Assembly (NCBI GenBank): GCA_035135055.1
Contig: JAVFHQ010000019.1
Location: forward strand, 186,001 to 250,000
Source: Oleoguttula mirabilis
Taxonomy: Eukaryota > Ascomycota > Dothideomycetes > Mycosphaerellales > Teratosphaeriaceae
Direction of reading: 5' to 3'
DNA: 64,000 bases
The translations under genes and the position numbers were made by a program. The notes beneath the pieces are model-generated. The model was given only the letters and a program-made list of their open reading frames with translations. It ran no database searches and was not told the origin of the DNA. Below, piece after piece: positions 53,713-63,216 of the stretch; position 1 is the stretch's first letter; each line of letters starts with the position of its first letter.

Positions 53713-54867
53713 ATGACCTCCACCCCCTCGAACACTTTCTTCTGCGGCTTCTGCCTCGAAGACAAGCAAGGCGGCATGAAAATCGGCGACGACGCTTTGT
53801 GCAAAGACTGTCACGATGCGGAAGTCCGGCCTAAGTTCGAAGCAGCCTTGGAGAACGAGGCCGAGTACCCAGTACGATGGGGCGCTACGGCCCTAGAACC
53901 ACACCTGATGCCGACAGCTTTCGAGGCCCAATGGCGTGCGAAGTGCGAAGAGTACCGGACTCCGCTGGCGGAGAGGGTCTACTGCCCACACGGAAGCTGC
54001 CAGCAGTATGCCGGGAACAAGGCCGAGCTGAGTGACTTGGAGGGACGGATCGTGGAGTGCAAGAAGTGCTCTGGAGTCTTCTGCGGCAACTGTGGCGTCC
54101 CCTTACAGCCACACCGAGTGCACACATGCGTTATCGAGGACCCTCGTCAAGAAATGGACGCTTTTGCTGGGCTCGTGCGTGGCAAGGACTACCAGATCTG
54201 CCCAAACCCCACATGCGGCATCAAAGTCGAAATCCGTGATGGCTGTAACGCCATGTGTTGTCAGAGGTGTTTGACGCACTTCTGCTACATCTGTGGTGTC
54301 ATGGCACATCACAACAGCAAACACTGGACCAGTCCGAGCACTTGCCCAAGGTGGAATCAACCGGACGCTAGCAATGCCATCCACGACCGAGCCGACGACC
54401 ATGGCGACAATGGGGCCGCTGAAGAAGCGCAGCGCATGGAGTTCCGAGCAATGCACATCCAGCAACGGCAAGCGGACGAAGTTCTGCGCGGGGAGCAAGT
54501 GGTCAGGCAGATGGCGCTGGTTTTGCTCCCGGCAGACTCATTGGAGATGAGGCTCGTGGCGCAGCAGCAAGCCGAGGTTCGAGAGCTTGTCCGCAACGTG
54601 TACCATCTACGAGCTACTAACGGACACCGTCAGGCCCCAGAATGGACGGGTTGGTACATCACCTTCGGGGCTCTGCTCAGGCGCAATCTCCAGTGGTACG
54701 CCATGGACCATGCGGCAATGCACTGGCTGACCGTGCGGACCGAGGCAATTGGTCATGACACCCGGCATCAGCATCTGCTGAGAATACTTCCAAGGATCGC
54801 AGGAGGGCTTGAGGAGCATCCCCGTATGCGCGAGCTGTTCGATGAGTACGTGGTGAGACGAAACTAG
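53713..54867 (+). CDS. RING-between-RING E3 ligase-like protein, paralogue 3
   Basis: 384 aa, ATG at 53713, the shortest of the three. Same layout: FFCGFCLED ... LCKDCHDAEV, the AKCEEYRTPLAERVYCPHGS link, an IBR-like CKKCSGVFCGNCG block and HTC, then FAGLVRGKDYQICPNPTCGI and RING2 with DGCNAMCCQRCLTHFCYICG. The presumed catalytic Cys is C178; the +2 position is Ala180. The CPRWNQPDASNAIHD motif confirms common origin with the other two. The C-terminal half is much shorter and differs from both neighbours, beyond the shared zinc core. No introns in any copy. Function and targets unknown. Confidence 0.83.
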   Translation: MTSTPSNTFFCGFCLEDKQGGMKIGDDALCKDCHDAEVRPKFEAALENEAEYPVRWGATALEPHLMPTAFEAQWRAKCEEYRTPLAERVYCPHGSCQQYAGNKAELSDLEGRIVECKKCSGVFCGNCGVPLQPHRVHTCVIEDPRQEMDAFAGLVRGKDYQICPNPTCGIKVEIRDGCNAMCCQRCLTHFCYICGVMAHHNSKHWTSPSTCPRWNQPDASNAIHDRADDHGDNGAAEEAQRMEFRAMHIQQRQADEVLRGEQVVRQMALVLLPADSLEMRLVAQQQAEVRELVRNVYHLRATNGHRQAPEWTGWYITFGALLRRNLQWYAMDHAAMHWLTVRTEAIGHDTRHQHLLRILPRIAGGLEEHPRMRELFDEYVVRRN

Positions 54868-55025
54868 CCGCTGAATAACGGCGGAGGCTCGTAGAGACAC
54901 AAGGTACAACCGGAGAGTCGAAGACAAGATAGTGACTCGGTGAGACGACCCTAGGCTCGGGAGGGTCATTGATCTGGGGTTCAATAGCATTTCATGATAG
55001 TTCCAACAATCAAGCATCCCGTTGT

Positions 55026-55816
55026 ATGCTACGTCGGAATTTCGACCACCTGCCAGTTGATTCGGGCACTTACTCGCCGCCTCCTCCTACTCTGTCGTCC
55101 GAGACCACATCGCTATCCGATTGGCAACCATCCATCCTGCACGCCAGCATGCGGCCCGCCAGCGACGTCGACCCGGTGGGCAGCTTCTTCGATGCGCAAT
55201 TCACAGCCGCGTGGGAGCATTTCTATGCTGCAAGATTCGACCAGGCCAACGCTTCGGCACGCGCGCTCTTGAACGAGCCCGCGTTGAGCGACCTCCACCG
55301 AGCCGGCATGCATCTTCTGCTTGCACACTCGCCGGAAGAATATATGTTAGTTACATATGTCCCCCGCTACGCACATATGCTAACCTTATTAGTGAGCATG
55401 CGCGCCGTGCTGTGAATCTCTACGGGAATCTCTACACTGCCCACGCCCAGGACAGCCGCGAGCCAACTCCAGGCCAGAAGAAGTCTCAGAAGACGTTGTT
55501 ACGAGCTGCTGAAGAAGCACTCCGCCGTGCCGAGCAGACCGCTAAAGAGTACCCGATTTTTGAAGTTACCAACGATGAGCTTCAGCAGCTCGTTGAGGCG
55601 GCCGCCGAGGCCATGGAAGCCGAGCTGGCCGCTGAGGAACCAGTCGTCGAGGGCAATGCTGTGACGCCAGGTGGTGAGATGGAGGGGTTGGAGCAGGCGA
55701 CGAGGACAACTCGCGAAGATGATGGAGCCGAAGATGATGGAGCCGAAGATGGAGCCGACGAGCAGCTTGAGCTGCCTTCTCTCCCAACGCCACCACGCTC
55801 GCGTGGCCGTTGGTGA
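55026..55816 (+). CDS. Protein of unknown function with acidic repeat tail
   Basis: Two exons: 55026-55345 and 55393-55816, giving 247 aa. The short intron (47 nt, GTTAGT...TTATTAG, CTAAC branch) joins LAHSPEEYI to EHARRAVNLYGNLY. The ATG at 55026 is the first after the upstream stop apart from one near 54969; a later ATG at about 55149 (MRPASDVDPV) is an alternative start. The middle is helical with a TPR-like look (AAWEHFYAARFDQANASARA). The helical block after residue 145 is Lys/Ala/Glu-rich. Near the end is a short tandem EDDGAEDDGAED repeat, then a Pro/Arg end. It directly follows the RBR cluster on the same strand; a link is not shown. Confidence 0.7.
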
Positions 55817-55925
55817 GTGCAGAGGGAAGTGGGATGCCGTAGAGTCGAAACCCGGTGTATGCAAGACGTCTTAGTCCCACTCGCAAGTAAAGTCAGCAAA
55901 ACACGTAATCACAGTGTTTCCTAAT

Positions 55926-56640
55926 AAGTCAGACGCTTCACTCGATAGAGAGAAATAGGGTCGAGTAGTATGCTGCTCAAGTCGGACGTGCGATTCAACA
56001 GAGAGACCTAAGGATAAGTAACATGCTGCTCAAGTCGGACGTGCGATTCAACAGAGAGACCTAAGGATGAGTAACATGCTGCTCAAGTTGGACGTGCGAA
56101 TCGATAGAGAGACCTACAGCGAGTATGATGCTACTCAAGTCGGACGCGCGTGTAGCAAAGCGGCCGCTGGGAGACGGAGTGATGCTCAAGTCGGACGCTC
56201 GAATCAACAGAGGGATATATGGGCGAGTAAGATGCTGCTAAAGTCGGACGCTCGTACGGCAAGGGCACTGCCAGGGAGATATCGTAGTGCTCACGTCGGA
56301 CGCTCGCACGGCAAGGGCGCTGCTAGGGAGATATCATGGTGCTCACGTCGGACGCTCGTACGGCAAGGGCACTGCCTGGGAGGCGGCGTGGTGCCAAGTC
56401 GGACACTCGCACGGCAAGAGCGCCGCTAGGGAGGTGTCGTGGTACTCGCGTCGGACGCTCGCACGGCAAGGCGCCGCCAGGGAGACATCGTGATACTCAA
56501 GTCGGACGCTCTCGCGGCAGGGCGCTGTTAGGGAGGCGGCGTGGTACTCAAGTCGGACGCCTGCACGTTGGCGTGCTGCTTGGGAACGGATCGTGGTGCT
56601 CAAGTCGGACACTCGTGCCGCAGGTCTTGCCTGGGCTATG
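55926..56640 (+). repeat. Minisatellite, 14 units of about 52 bp
   Basis: Fourteen degenerate units each contain a core like CTCAAGTCGGACGCTCG. The GTC of the core starts at 55928, 55981, 56034, 56087, 56139, 56190, 56243, 56295, 56347, 56398, 56450, 56501, 56552 and 56604, so spacing is 51-53 bp. Between cores two types occur: left units carry AACAGAGAGACCTA-like filler, right units carry CACGGCAAGGGCGCTGCTAGG-like filler, changing at about 56243. Spacing is not a multiple of three, so open frames across it shift and are not coding repeats. No terminal inverted repeats or flanking duplications were seen. Confidence 0.93.
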
Positions 56641-56989
56641 AAAGCCGCTCTTGAGGGGAGGCGGTATACTGAGAGCGCCTGTTCTAGTCCTAGGACTGCC
56701 TAAACCAAGAGCTCTTCAGGGTGCGAGCATGGGTCCGCGCTTGGGATGTGGTAGGGCGTATCTGTGTCTGTGGAAAGTGCAAGCTTCGTTTTATCGAGTG
56801 CGCCAACTATGCCTCGCTTCGGATACTAATGATGGATCATGGCGATAAAGGTAGCCATCTCCATCTCCATCTTACCTTGCGTTTGGGACACCCGCAGGGT
56901 GTACACAGTCGAGCGTAGTGCTAGGTCGCCGACATCGATCGCTCTCCACCGCCGGGAAGCCCGTGAGAAACAGAGTACAGTGGAACAAC
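56641..56989. other. Spacer, nothing assigned
   Basis: About 0.35 kb between the minisatellite and the broken coding region. The minus-strand frame that ends at 56826 crosses it but shows no recognisable protein beyond about 56990. Confidence 0.35.
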
Positions 56990-57480
56990 CAAGAACTTCG
57001 CCGTCAACGCGCAGGCCCTTGAGCTTCCGTTTCCGTATCGGTCCCTCGTGACAGAAATGAGCCTCCCGGCAGCGACGGTGGATCCACGTGAAATCTTCGT
57101 ATTCGTCCCCTGTGCTGTCTTCGGCTTCGAACTCGTAACGACGGATCGCTTCCTCCTGCATCTCTATAATCTGGAGTCGGGCCTCCAGGATAAGTGCTAA
57201 CGATCTCGCTGCCGTAACGGATCTCGCTCAACCACTGTGAGAACGCTCAAGTCTCAAATTCTCATCATACGCCTGGCAGACCTTGCTGCCGAAGTCGGGG
57301 TCGTAAACGTAGTCAAGGAGTGACAGAGGTGATGCCAACGTGGGAAGGTGCGGCGTTGACCGGACGCTCGCTCCTCGCCGACGAGGCGGCCTTCAGCAGG
57401 TTGTTGTCCACGCGATCGTACGTCGTACGCTTCCTCTTCCTACCGAAAGCTGGTTCAGCCCGCATGTCGGCGGAGCCACG
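56990..57480 (-). pseudogene. Broken coding region, family not recognised
   Basis: Coding-like pieces read right to left in different frames. About 57470-57325: MRAEPAFGRKRKRTTYDRVD then a Ser/Ala-rich part, ending at TGA. About 57315-57225: LDYVYDPDFGSKVCQAYDEN and LRLERSHSG, then TGA. About 57195-56990: LEARLQIIEMQEEAIRRYEF, then an acidic patch and DFTWIHRRCREAHFCHEGP. The pieces look like parts of one basic/coiled-coil protein, but no clean GT...AG introns join them. I read it as a degenerate gene; an intact gene with unusual introns is possible. It lies beside the minisatellite. Confidence 0.45.
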
Positions 57481-57819
57481 ACAGGAACCTACCAAAGATG
57501 CAGCGACCTGAGGATGGCATCGAAGCGACGACAAGCCGGGTCGAACAGAGCCGAGATCCTGTGACTTGGTCATCACGCTGGAGGCTACATCGTGGCTGCT
57601 CCGACTGCTCGCGCATTCAGCCGCGTCTGCGATGCTCGCTCTCGCAGCCCAGTCCGGGCGGCACGGCCACCACGACCGTTAGATGTGTCAAAGATGCCTG
57701 CAGGGTCCTACTGTACTCATGAAGTAGTCAACACGGTCTTAAACTTTCTACGCCCTGCGCATACTCCCAGACGCCTCGCTAAACCACCCACACTTCTCTA
57801 CTATACAACCCCAGGGTAT
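57481..57819. other. Spacer, nothing assigned
   Basis: About 0.34 kb between the broken region and the stop of the large disordered protein. A plus-strand frame at 57592-58080 overlaps the real minus-strand gene and is a shadow. Confidence 0.4.
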
Positions 57820-60800
57820 CTAGAACCAAAACAACCACCTCAAGAACCTCGCAATCCCCACCACAACCCTCCTCGCCGTATTGAACAACACAACAAGAAA
57901 CCACACCCACCACATGATGCCGAGGACCAGCCACTCGAGCAGCTTGAAGCCGGCTCGCCGAAGCAGCCTGAACTGCCGGCGCCGTTCCCGCAACATATCA
58001 TCGATAGCGTCGTCCACTCGCTTGATGTCCTGAGGCTGCTTGGTTGTCAATTCGACGACAAACGCATCAGCATCATCTGAAGTCTCGTGGACCAGCTTCG
58101 TCAGCTGATCGACGGCTTTACGTTGCAGATCATCCAGTTCGGCAGCTAATGATCTAGCGGAAACGCTCTGAAACCGCTCCAGCGTCCCTTCATAGTCAGA
58201 CAGCGTCGAGGAGAGCTTGTCTGAGAGAGCTCTCGAGGCCACAAGATGTTCCTGCATTCTGGGCACCGCGCCAAAGTTCTGCCCAACAAACTCGGCAACC
58301 TTCTTCATCACCGGCAACGGATCGTCTCGGGGAGTGTTGGCCCGCCTCTGGATCTCCCGCGCTTTGATGCCGGACGACAGGAGTAACGCTCGCACACGGG
58401 CGACGTCTCGCATGGCCACTTTCGTACTCGCTTGCTCCGGCTGCAGTCTGTCGGAGATGCTCCAGTGCCGCTGCCCGCCACTCTTGAGCTTGCTGAGACG
58501 CGAGTCGCGGGCTACTCCAACCCCATCTCCAGACGAGTCGAAGGATACCAGGCTGGCACGAGAAGAGGGCTGTGGACCTGTTTCAAGGAAGCCGTAGCTC
58601 TTCCGTTTGTCGTTGAGCAAGCTATCTGCAACGAGGTCTGGACTGGATGCATCATCATCCGTTGGCAAATTGATGCGCGGTGGCGCAAGTCGGTCGAACC
58701 GTGGCGACCTACCCGCCTCTCGCTGAGCTCTCTGCTGCTGGGCGATTGGGTCACTGCTTGTTGTCATGGGCATTTCAGCACGACCCCGTCCCCTGGGCGA
58801 GATAAATGATGGTAGGTTCTGTAGGTTGTATCTGGGCTTGGCCTTGTCCCGCTCAGTATCGTCTCCGTGATCATTGTCGCTGTCGTCGTCCACTACGATG
58901 ACCGGCCTGGTGTTGTCCCGCGGATCTACGTCCTCGATTTCATTTCCGTCCGGGACTGGCAATCCGGAACCTGCAGCTTCATCCGACCGCTCCCTGTTGC
59001 GGAAGCGGTCGCCGAGGCTGGAGCTTTCGTTGCGAACAATGTCGCCAATTCGGCCACCTTTGAAGAAACGCCCAATCGTGGAACCTGGCTCCTTGATCGA
59101 CCCATTGCTGCCCGTGTTTGTGGTCTGACGGCGCAGGCTGCTTGATAGACTCTCGGTGGTCCTGTGGCGCTGGACGAAGGACGGTCGCGCTGAGTCCTGG
59201 CTTGACCTAGGGTCACTCACACCGTTAGATGAAGGTTTGTTGTCGGAAGTGTTGGCAAAGTCTGTCCGCTCAATGTTGTTGCGATCCTTACTGTGAGATC
59301 GGATGAAAGGGAGCTTGTGTAATCTGGACTTTTGCTCCTTGGGTGACGGCCACTCGGCAGAAGGCGAAATGAGGTCCATTCCGATGGAAGGCAAGAATTT
59401 TGGCGAGCCTGAATCCGCGGCTGACAGGTCCTCTTTCGATAACAAGGCGCGGTTGCCCACACCAACCCGGCCATCTGCCGACTTTGCGCGCTTGTGTGGT
59501 GCGCGAGCAGTGTCAACGGACAACCGTCCGTTGCCCTGTGACAGAGTGTCGCGCCGAGAGCGTCCGTGATCAGCGCGCAAGACCGGAAACTGTGTGTGAC
59601 TGGACTCCCAGTGGTCCGGAGACACCAAATCAGGCGAAGATAGCTCGCCTTTCTCGTCCTTGGCGATCATCTGCTGCATGTGGCGCTCGAGGGGTCCTAT
59701 ATTCTCTTCCCCGTCCTCACTACCGTAGGCCACAACTGGAGGCGTTCGGCCCTCGTCGCTGGAGACGCTTGTCATGCTTGGTGAGCGGCTCCGTGTCAGA
59801 CGTTTGTGCCGCTTCGGCAATAGAAGGCTCCGTCTGTTAGCCTTCTTCGTAAACGACAGATTATCCGCGCCGTTGCCCGCCTTGTCATCTTCCATCGCAG
59901 TGCGGGTTGTGTCCGCGCTATGCCTGGGCTGCTCCAAGCTGAACCGCGTGCGGGCTGGAAAGATCGGATTGCCATTACGGTTTTCAATGCTAGACTTGTT
60001 GTCATCTTTCTCGGTCCAATAGGTGTCGGCAAGTAGCTCGCATGGCTCAATACTCCAGCCATTCTCCGGCCGTGTGGTAATGGAGCTGGCAGTGTCTGTT
60101 CGCCGGTGATTTTTAGAAGATGCACGCGAGTCGGCGACATCCTCACGTTCGCCAGCAAAGCTCGGCAGACGTACTCTGTCAGGAACGGAGCGATACTGAA
60201 GATGGTCTGTTGCAGCTTCGACATCGCCTATCCAAAGCGCGACTTTTTCAATATCTTGCCAAGCCTCGGGTGGAGCAGTCAGCGGTCGTCGCTCACGTGC
60301 GCGAAGCCGTCGATTCCGGAGAGCCTGCAACGGGTTGTACTTGCGGCCGAGTTCGTGCTTGTTGTCCAGGTAGGACGGGACGCGTGTGATCTCTGGATGC
60401 GCGCTATGCGGACTGCTTGTCGAGATGAAGGTGTGATTGCCAGGCGCGTTTGCATCGGTCTTCAAAGGTGGGAGATGCTGCAGGAGCCTGCGATGCTCGC
60501 TAGCCAGTTCGAAGTAGTTGCGCGCCTTCTCCGCGCGGGACAGGGTCGCAGGCGTGAAGTCTGAGGGCACCTCTAAGACGCCTACATCAGGCACGTCCGA
60601 GGCACGCTCACGCTCTTCAGCCTCCGCTGTGCCAGAGCGGCGTGGCGACGGTGAAGGTTGCGAGGGCCCGTCGTTCGTATAGCTTGCTCGTCGTCCCCCC
60701 GAAGACCTTGACCGCACGGTCCCGTAGCGTGTTGCCGCCCCGGAGATGCGCCGAATGTCTCGTGGAGACGATGGCGACTGGAGCTGCAACGGGCCGCTAA

Positions 60801-61305
60801 CATGCCGTCGTCTACTCTCGCTGAGGTTGAGCGCCATCTGGACAAGCTGCGCGGGATCCATGCTCACCGGCCGCGATGAGGGTTGCGTCCAATCTCGCTC
60901 GGCGTTCGCCTGGTCCGCAGACACTTCGCGGGACAGCGGCGAGCTTGCATGGGATGACTCGACCGACAGTCGAGGCCCGCCGAGTCGCCTCTTGTCGACG
61001 TGCAGGCGCCCGTCCTGCGCCTTCCTCTTGCCGTGCCGGTCGGCCGCTACAGCTCCGGGGGGCTGGCCATTCGCGAACGCAGTGTCGAGCAGGAAGCCGC
61101 CCGAATGCCGGGCACGATGGCCGCGACGTTCCTGTTTCTGCTCGCCCGCAGCCTCCAGCTCCTGGCTGTGTCTCGCACTTCCATTGCTTCTCTTGCTCGA
61201 GCTCGACTCTCCGCTCTGGTCGGCGATACGGGCGAAGCTGACATCTATCGCCGCCGGCGGCCCGCTGTTGGGACTCGAGGATGCTGGCTTGCCCTGGCTT
61301 GACAT
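57820..61305 (-). CDS. Large disordered protein with C-terminal membrane anchor
   Basis: 1161 aa, single exon, from the ATG at 61305 (the open frame begins at a non-ATG codon at 61332). Residues 1 to about 930 are polar, Ser/Arg/Pro/Asp-rich and predicted disordered, with many SP/RS sites, acidic patches and basic runs (LLLPKRHKRLTRSRSPS). The last ~200 residues are ordered: ARVRALLLSSGIKAREIQRR, a coiled coil (RMQEHLVASRALSDKLSSTL ... LDDLQRKAVDQLTKLVHETS), a basic RERRRQFRLLRRAG, then a hydrophobic hairpin or anchor (LLEWLVLGIMWWVWFLVVLF and FLRWLFWF at the very end). This ordered tail looks conserved in Pezizomycotina proteins of unknown function. A tail-anchored scaffold at the ER or nuclear envelope is inference. 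Confidence 0.85.
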   Translation of the reverse strand: MSSQGKPASSSPNSGPPAAIDVSFARIADQSGESSSSKRSNGSARHSQELEAAGEQKQERRGHRARHSGGFLLDTAFANGQPPGAVAADRHGKRKAQDGRLHVDKRRLGGPRLSVESSHASSPLSREVSADQANAERDWTQPSSRPVSMDPAQLVQMALNLSESRRRHVSGPLQLQSPSSPRDIRRISGAATRYGTVRSRSSGGRRASYTNDGPSQPSPSPRRSGTAEAEERERASDVPDVGVLEVPSDFTPATLSRAEKARNYFELASEHRRLLQHLPPLKTDANAPGNHTFISTSSPHSAHPEITRVPSYLDNKHELGRKYNPLQALRNRRLRARERRPLTAPPEAWQDIEKVALWIGDVEAATDHLQYRSVPDRVRLPSFAGEREDVADSRASSKNHRRTDTASSITTRPENGWSIEPCELLADTYWTEKDDNKSSIENRNGNPIFPARTRFSLEQPRHSADTTRTAMEDDKAGNGADNLSFTKKANRRSLLLPKRHKRLTRSRSPSMTSVSSDEGRTPPVVAYGSEDGEENIGPLERHMQQMIAKDEKGELSSPDLVSPDHWESSHTQFPVLRADHGRSRRDTLSQGNGRLSVDTARAPHKRAKSADGRVGVGNRALLSKEDLSAADSGSPKFLPSIGMDLISPSAEWPSPKEQKSRLHKLPFIRSHSKDRNNIERTDFANTSDNKPSSNGVSDPRSSQDSARPSFVQRHRTTESLSSSLRRQTTNTGSNGSIKEPGSTIGRFFKGGRIGDIVRNESSSLGDRFRNRERSDEAAGSGLPVPDGNEIEDVDPRDNTRPVIVVDDDSDNDHGDDTERDKAKPRYNLQNLPSFISPRGRGRAEMPMTTSSDPIAQQQRAQREAGRSPRFDRLAPPRINLPTDDDASSPDLVADSLLNDKRKSYGFLETGPQPSSRASLVSFDSSGDGVGVARDSRLSKLKSGGQRHWSISDRLQPEQASTKVAMRDVARVRALLLSSGIKAREIQRRANTPRDDPLPVMKKVAEFVGQNFGAVPRMQEHLVASRALSDKLSSTLSDYEGTLERFQSVSARSLAAELDDLQRKAVDQLTKLVHETSDDADAFVVELTTKQPQDIKRVDDAIDDMLRERRRQFRLLRRAGFKLLEWLVLGIMWWVWFLVVLFNTARRVVVGIARFLRWLFWF

Positions 61306-61761
61306 GACCGACGTCCGCGTCCGCAATCGCAACGGGCAGCCCTGGATATCATTGTATTAAAGAGTGCACGAGCATTGCAGTTCGCATGTCGGGATAGACT
61401 GCGAGGAAGGAGGCTTGTCAATGTCACACGTGTGACGCAAGCGACACAACAGTCACGACAATGACAGCCCGAATGGCAAGACAGTGCAGCTCCCAGGTGC
61501 TTGCTGCAAGTGACATCTTCGCGGAATTACGGAATCACGGGGTTCAGGCATGTGAGGAGCCGAGACCCTGACTGGAGTGCAGCACGGTCCACCGTCCAAC
61601 CTGGAACACCACAAGTGCTGGCACGGCCCGGTGCAGTTACAAATTTGATGCTAGCTTATGGTCCAATAATGCCTCTCTAGACTCTCATATCATGACCAGG
61701 GAGGATACATATACTATAATACAGCACACATGCTTCAGGCGAACCGTGACCGCCTCCTATC
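61306..61761. other. Intergenic region
   Basis: About 0.46 kb between the large protein's start and the AAA ATPase stop. No gene seen. Confidence 0.4.
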
Positions 61762-63216
61762 CTATTTCTCCTCGCCAAGCTCCTCTTTCAACAGACGCAC
61801 CTGCTTCTTAAGTTCTCGCCACAAGACATAGTTATCCAGATCCGGGTCTTCATCATCCGCCTGCTTCACCGCCCACACCCAGTCATACAGGCCCTTGAAT
61901 GGCCTCTTGCTGTCGTTCGTGCATGTGCTGCCATCACCAGGCGCCACATGCGACTCCAAACACTCCATGCACAACCTCTCCGCGAAGCCGTCGCGCTCCC
62001 GTGCGATGGCCAGCAAACTCGCCACCATAGCCTCCTGCAGATACGCGAAGGAGAAGCCGGGCGTAATCTTTGCGACGGCTGGGCACAACTTGTCCGGGAA
62101 CTCCAAGTCCTCATTATCAGACAGCTTGCCCTGCCAGTACTTCGTATACGCCGTCCTCTCGTCCGTGTTGGGGTTTGGGAAAAGGTACTTGCGATCGAAG
62201 CGAGACGGCCGTTTCGCAATGCCAGGGTCAAGTCTGTCCAGGTGGTTGGTGGAGCCAACCATGAGAATCCCATCGTTCTTGGCAATGCCATCCACAGCGT
62301 TGAGGAAGTACGACCGCACGTTGTCTGTAATCATACTGTCGAGGTCCTCAAAGATCAAGTAGCAGGGTGCCGTACGCCTCGCAAGCGAGAAGATCTGGTT
62401 GATGCTGTATTCGGGCCCAGCGAAGCTTACTAGCGTCTTGACGTAGAGCGTCGGCACGGCCGGTGTACGCTTGTACAGCTCGTTCATCATGGCCTTGATG
62501 CTGATGGTCTTGCCATTGCCTGGCGGCCCATAGTATATGACACCTCTCTTCCACGGCACCTTCAGCTTCTCATATGTGGCTTGACTGCTAAAGAAGGTCT
62601 CGACGTCCGAGATGATGGTCCTCTTCATGGACTCATCAAGTATGACGTCTTCCCAATGGCTCTTCTGCACGCTCTCAAAGAGCGCAGCGTCCTTTTGCCA
62701 GAAGCCGCCGTCGAAGACCCAGATCTCCCCGTGCAGCTCCGTTGTGTAGACGCCAGCCTCCAACAGCAGTTTGTTGGTAGCTTCGACAGAGGCGGACAAA
62801 ACGTACTGATTCGCGACTTGCGGGTACGCCGACATTCCATCACGACCGTCGGCGAAGCATACAACATACTCCTTTCCCTGCCAATCGAGGAGATATTTAC
62901 CAAACTTGATCATGTCTCCAAGGGCACCTCGCTGGCCGCCGAGTCGGCTGGCAGGTGGGACAAAGGCCCGCCATATCAACCTGTCCTTCTCTTTGTCGAT
63001 GGAAGCCATGGAGGCATGGCCGGCGCCTGCATATGCGAACAGGTCGCAGCTCTGACGCGGGACCACGGTGAGGTGGAGGTTTGGATACTCTGCTCGCAAG
63101 GCCTCCACAATGACCGCGTCGGTGTTGACACGAGGAGCGGTTGAGTGCTCGTAGTACTGGCGCGCGGTCTCATTGTGAGAAGGGGCTGGACGGTGAGTGA
63201 GGGAGCCGGCCGTCAT
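61762..63216 (-). CDS. BCS1-like AAA ATPase
   Basis: 484 aa, single exon, ATG at 63216. An N-terminal region (about 30-180) is of the kind seen in fungal BCS1-like AAA proteins and carries GEIWVFDGGFWQKDAALFES. The AAA module follows: Walker A GPPGNGKT at 230-237, Walker B LIFEDLD at 287-293, a sensor segment LMVGSTNHLDRLDPGI, and an SRH-type arginine region RPSRFDRKYLFP. The C-terminal lid has FSFAYLQEAMVASLLA, and the tail is charged coiled coil (LKKQVRLLKEELGEEK). True Bcs1 sits in the mitochondrial inner membrane and inserts Rip1 into complex III; this protein shows no clear membrane helix or presequence, so I call it only BCS1-like. Substrate unknown. Confidence 0.9.
   Translation of the reverse strand: MTAGSLTHRPAPSHNETARQYYEHSTAPRVNTDAVIVEALRAEYPNLHLTVVPRQSCDLFAYAGAGHASMASIDKEKDRLIWRAFVPPASRLGGQRGALGDMIKFGKYLLDWQGKEYVVCFADGRDGMSAYPQVANQYVLSASVEATNKLLLEAGVYTTELHGEIWVFDGGFWQKDAALFESVQKSHWEDVILDESMKRTIISDVETFFSSQATYEKLKVPWKRGVIYYGPPGNGKTISIKAMMNELYKRTPAVPTLYVKTLVSFAGPEYSINQIFSLARRTAPCYLIFEDLDSMITDNVRSYFLNAVDGIAKNDGILMVGSTNHLDRLDPGIAKRPSRFDRKYLFPNPNTDERTAYTKYWQGKLSDNEDLEFPDKLCPAVAKITPGFSFAYLQEAMVASLLAIARERDGFAERLCMECLESHVAPGDGSTCTNDSKRPFKGLYDWVWAVKQADDEDPDLDNYVLWRELKKQVRLLKEELGEEK

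Noticed and set aside
55926..56640. CRISPR-like array
   Set aside because: Units are degenerate over their full length with no constant repeat/unique spacer structure, and the genome is eukaryotic; it is a minisatellite.
56067..56641. Proteins of 68-120 aa encoded across the minisatellite
   Set aside because: Unit spacing of 51-53 bp shifts the frame between units, so these frames are by-products of the repeat.
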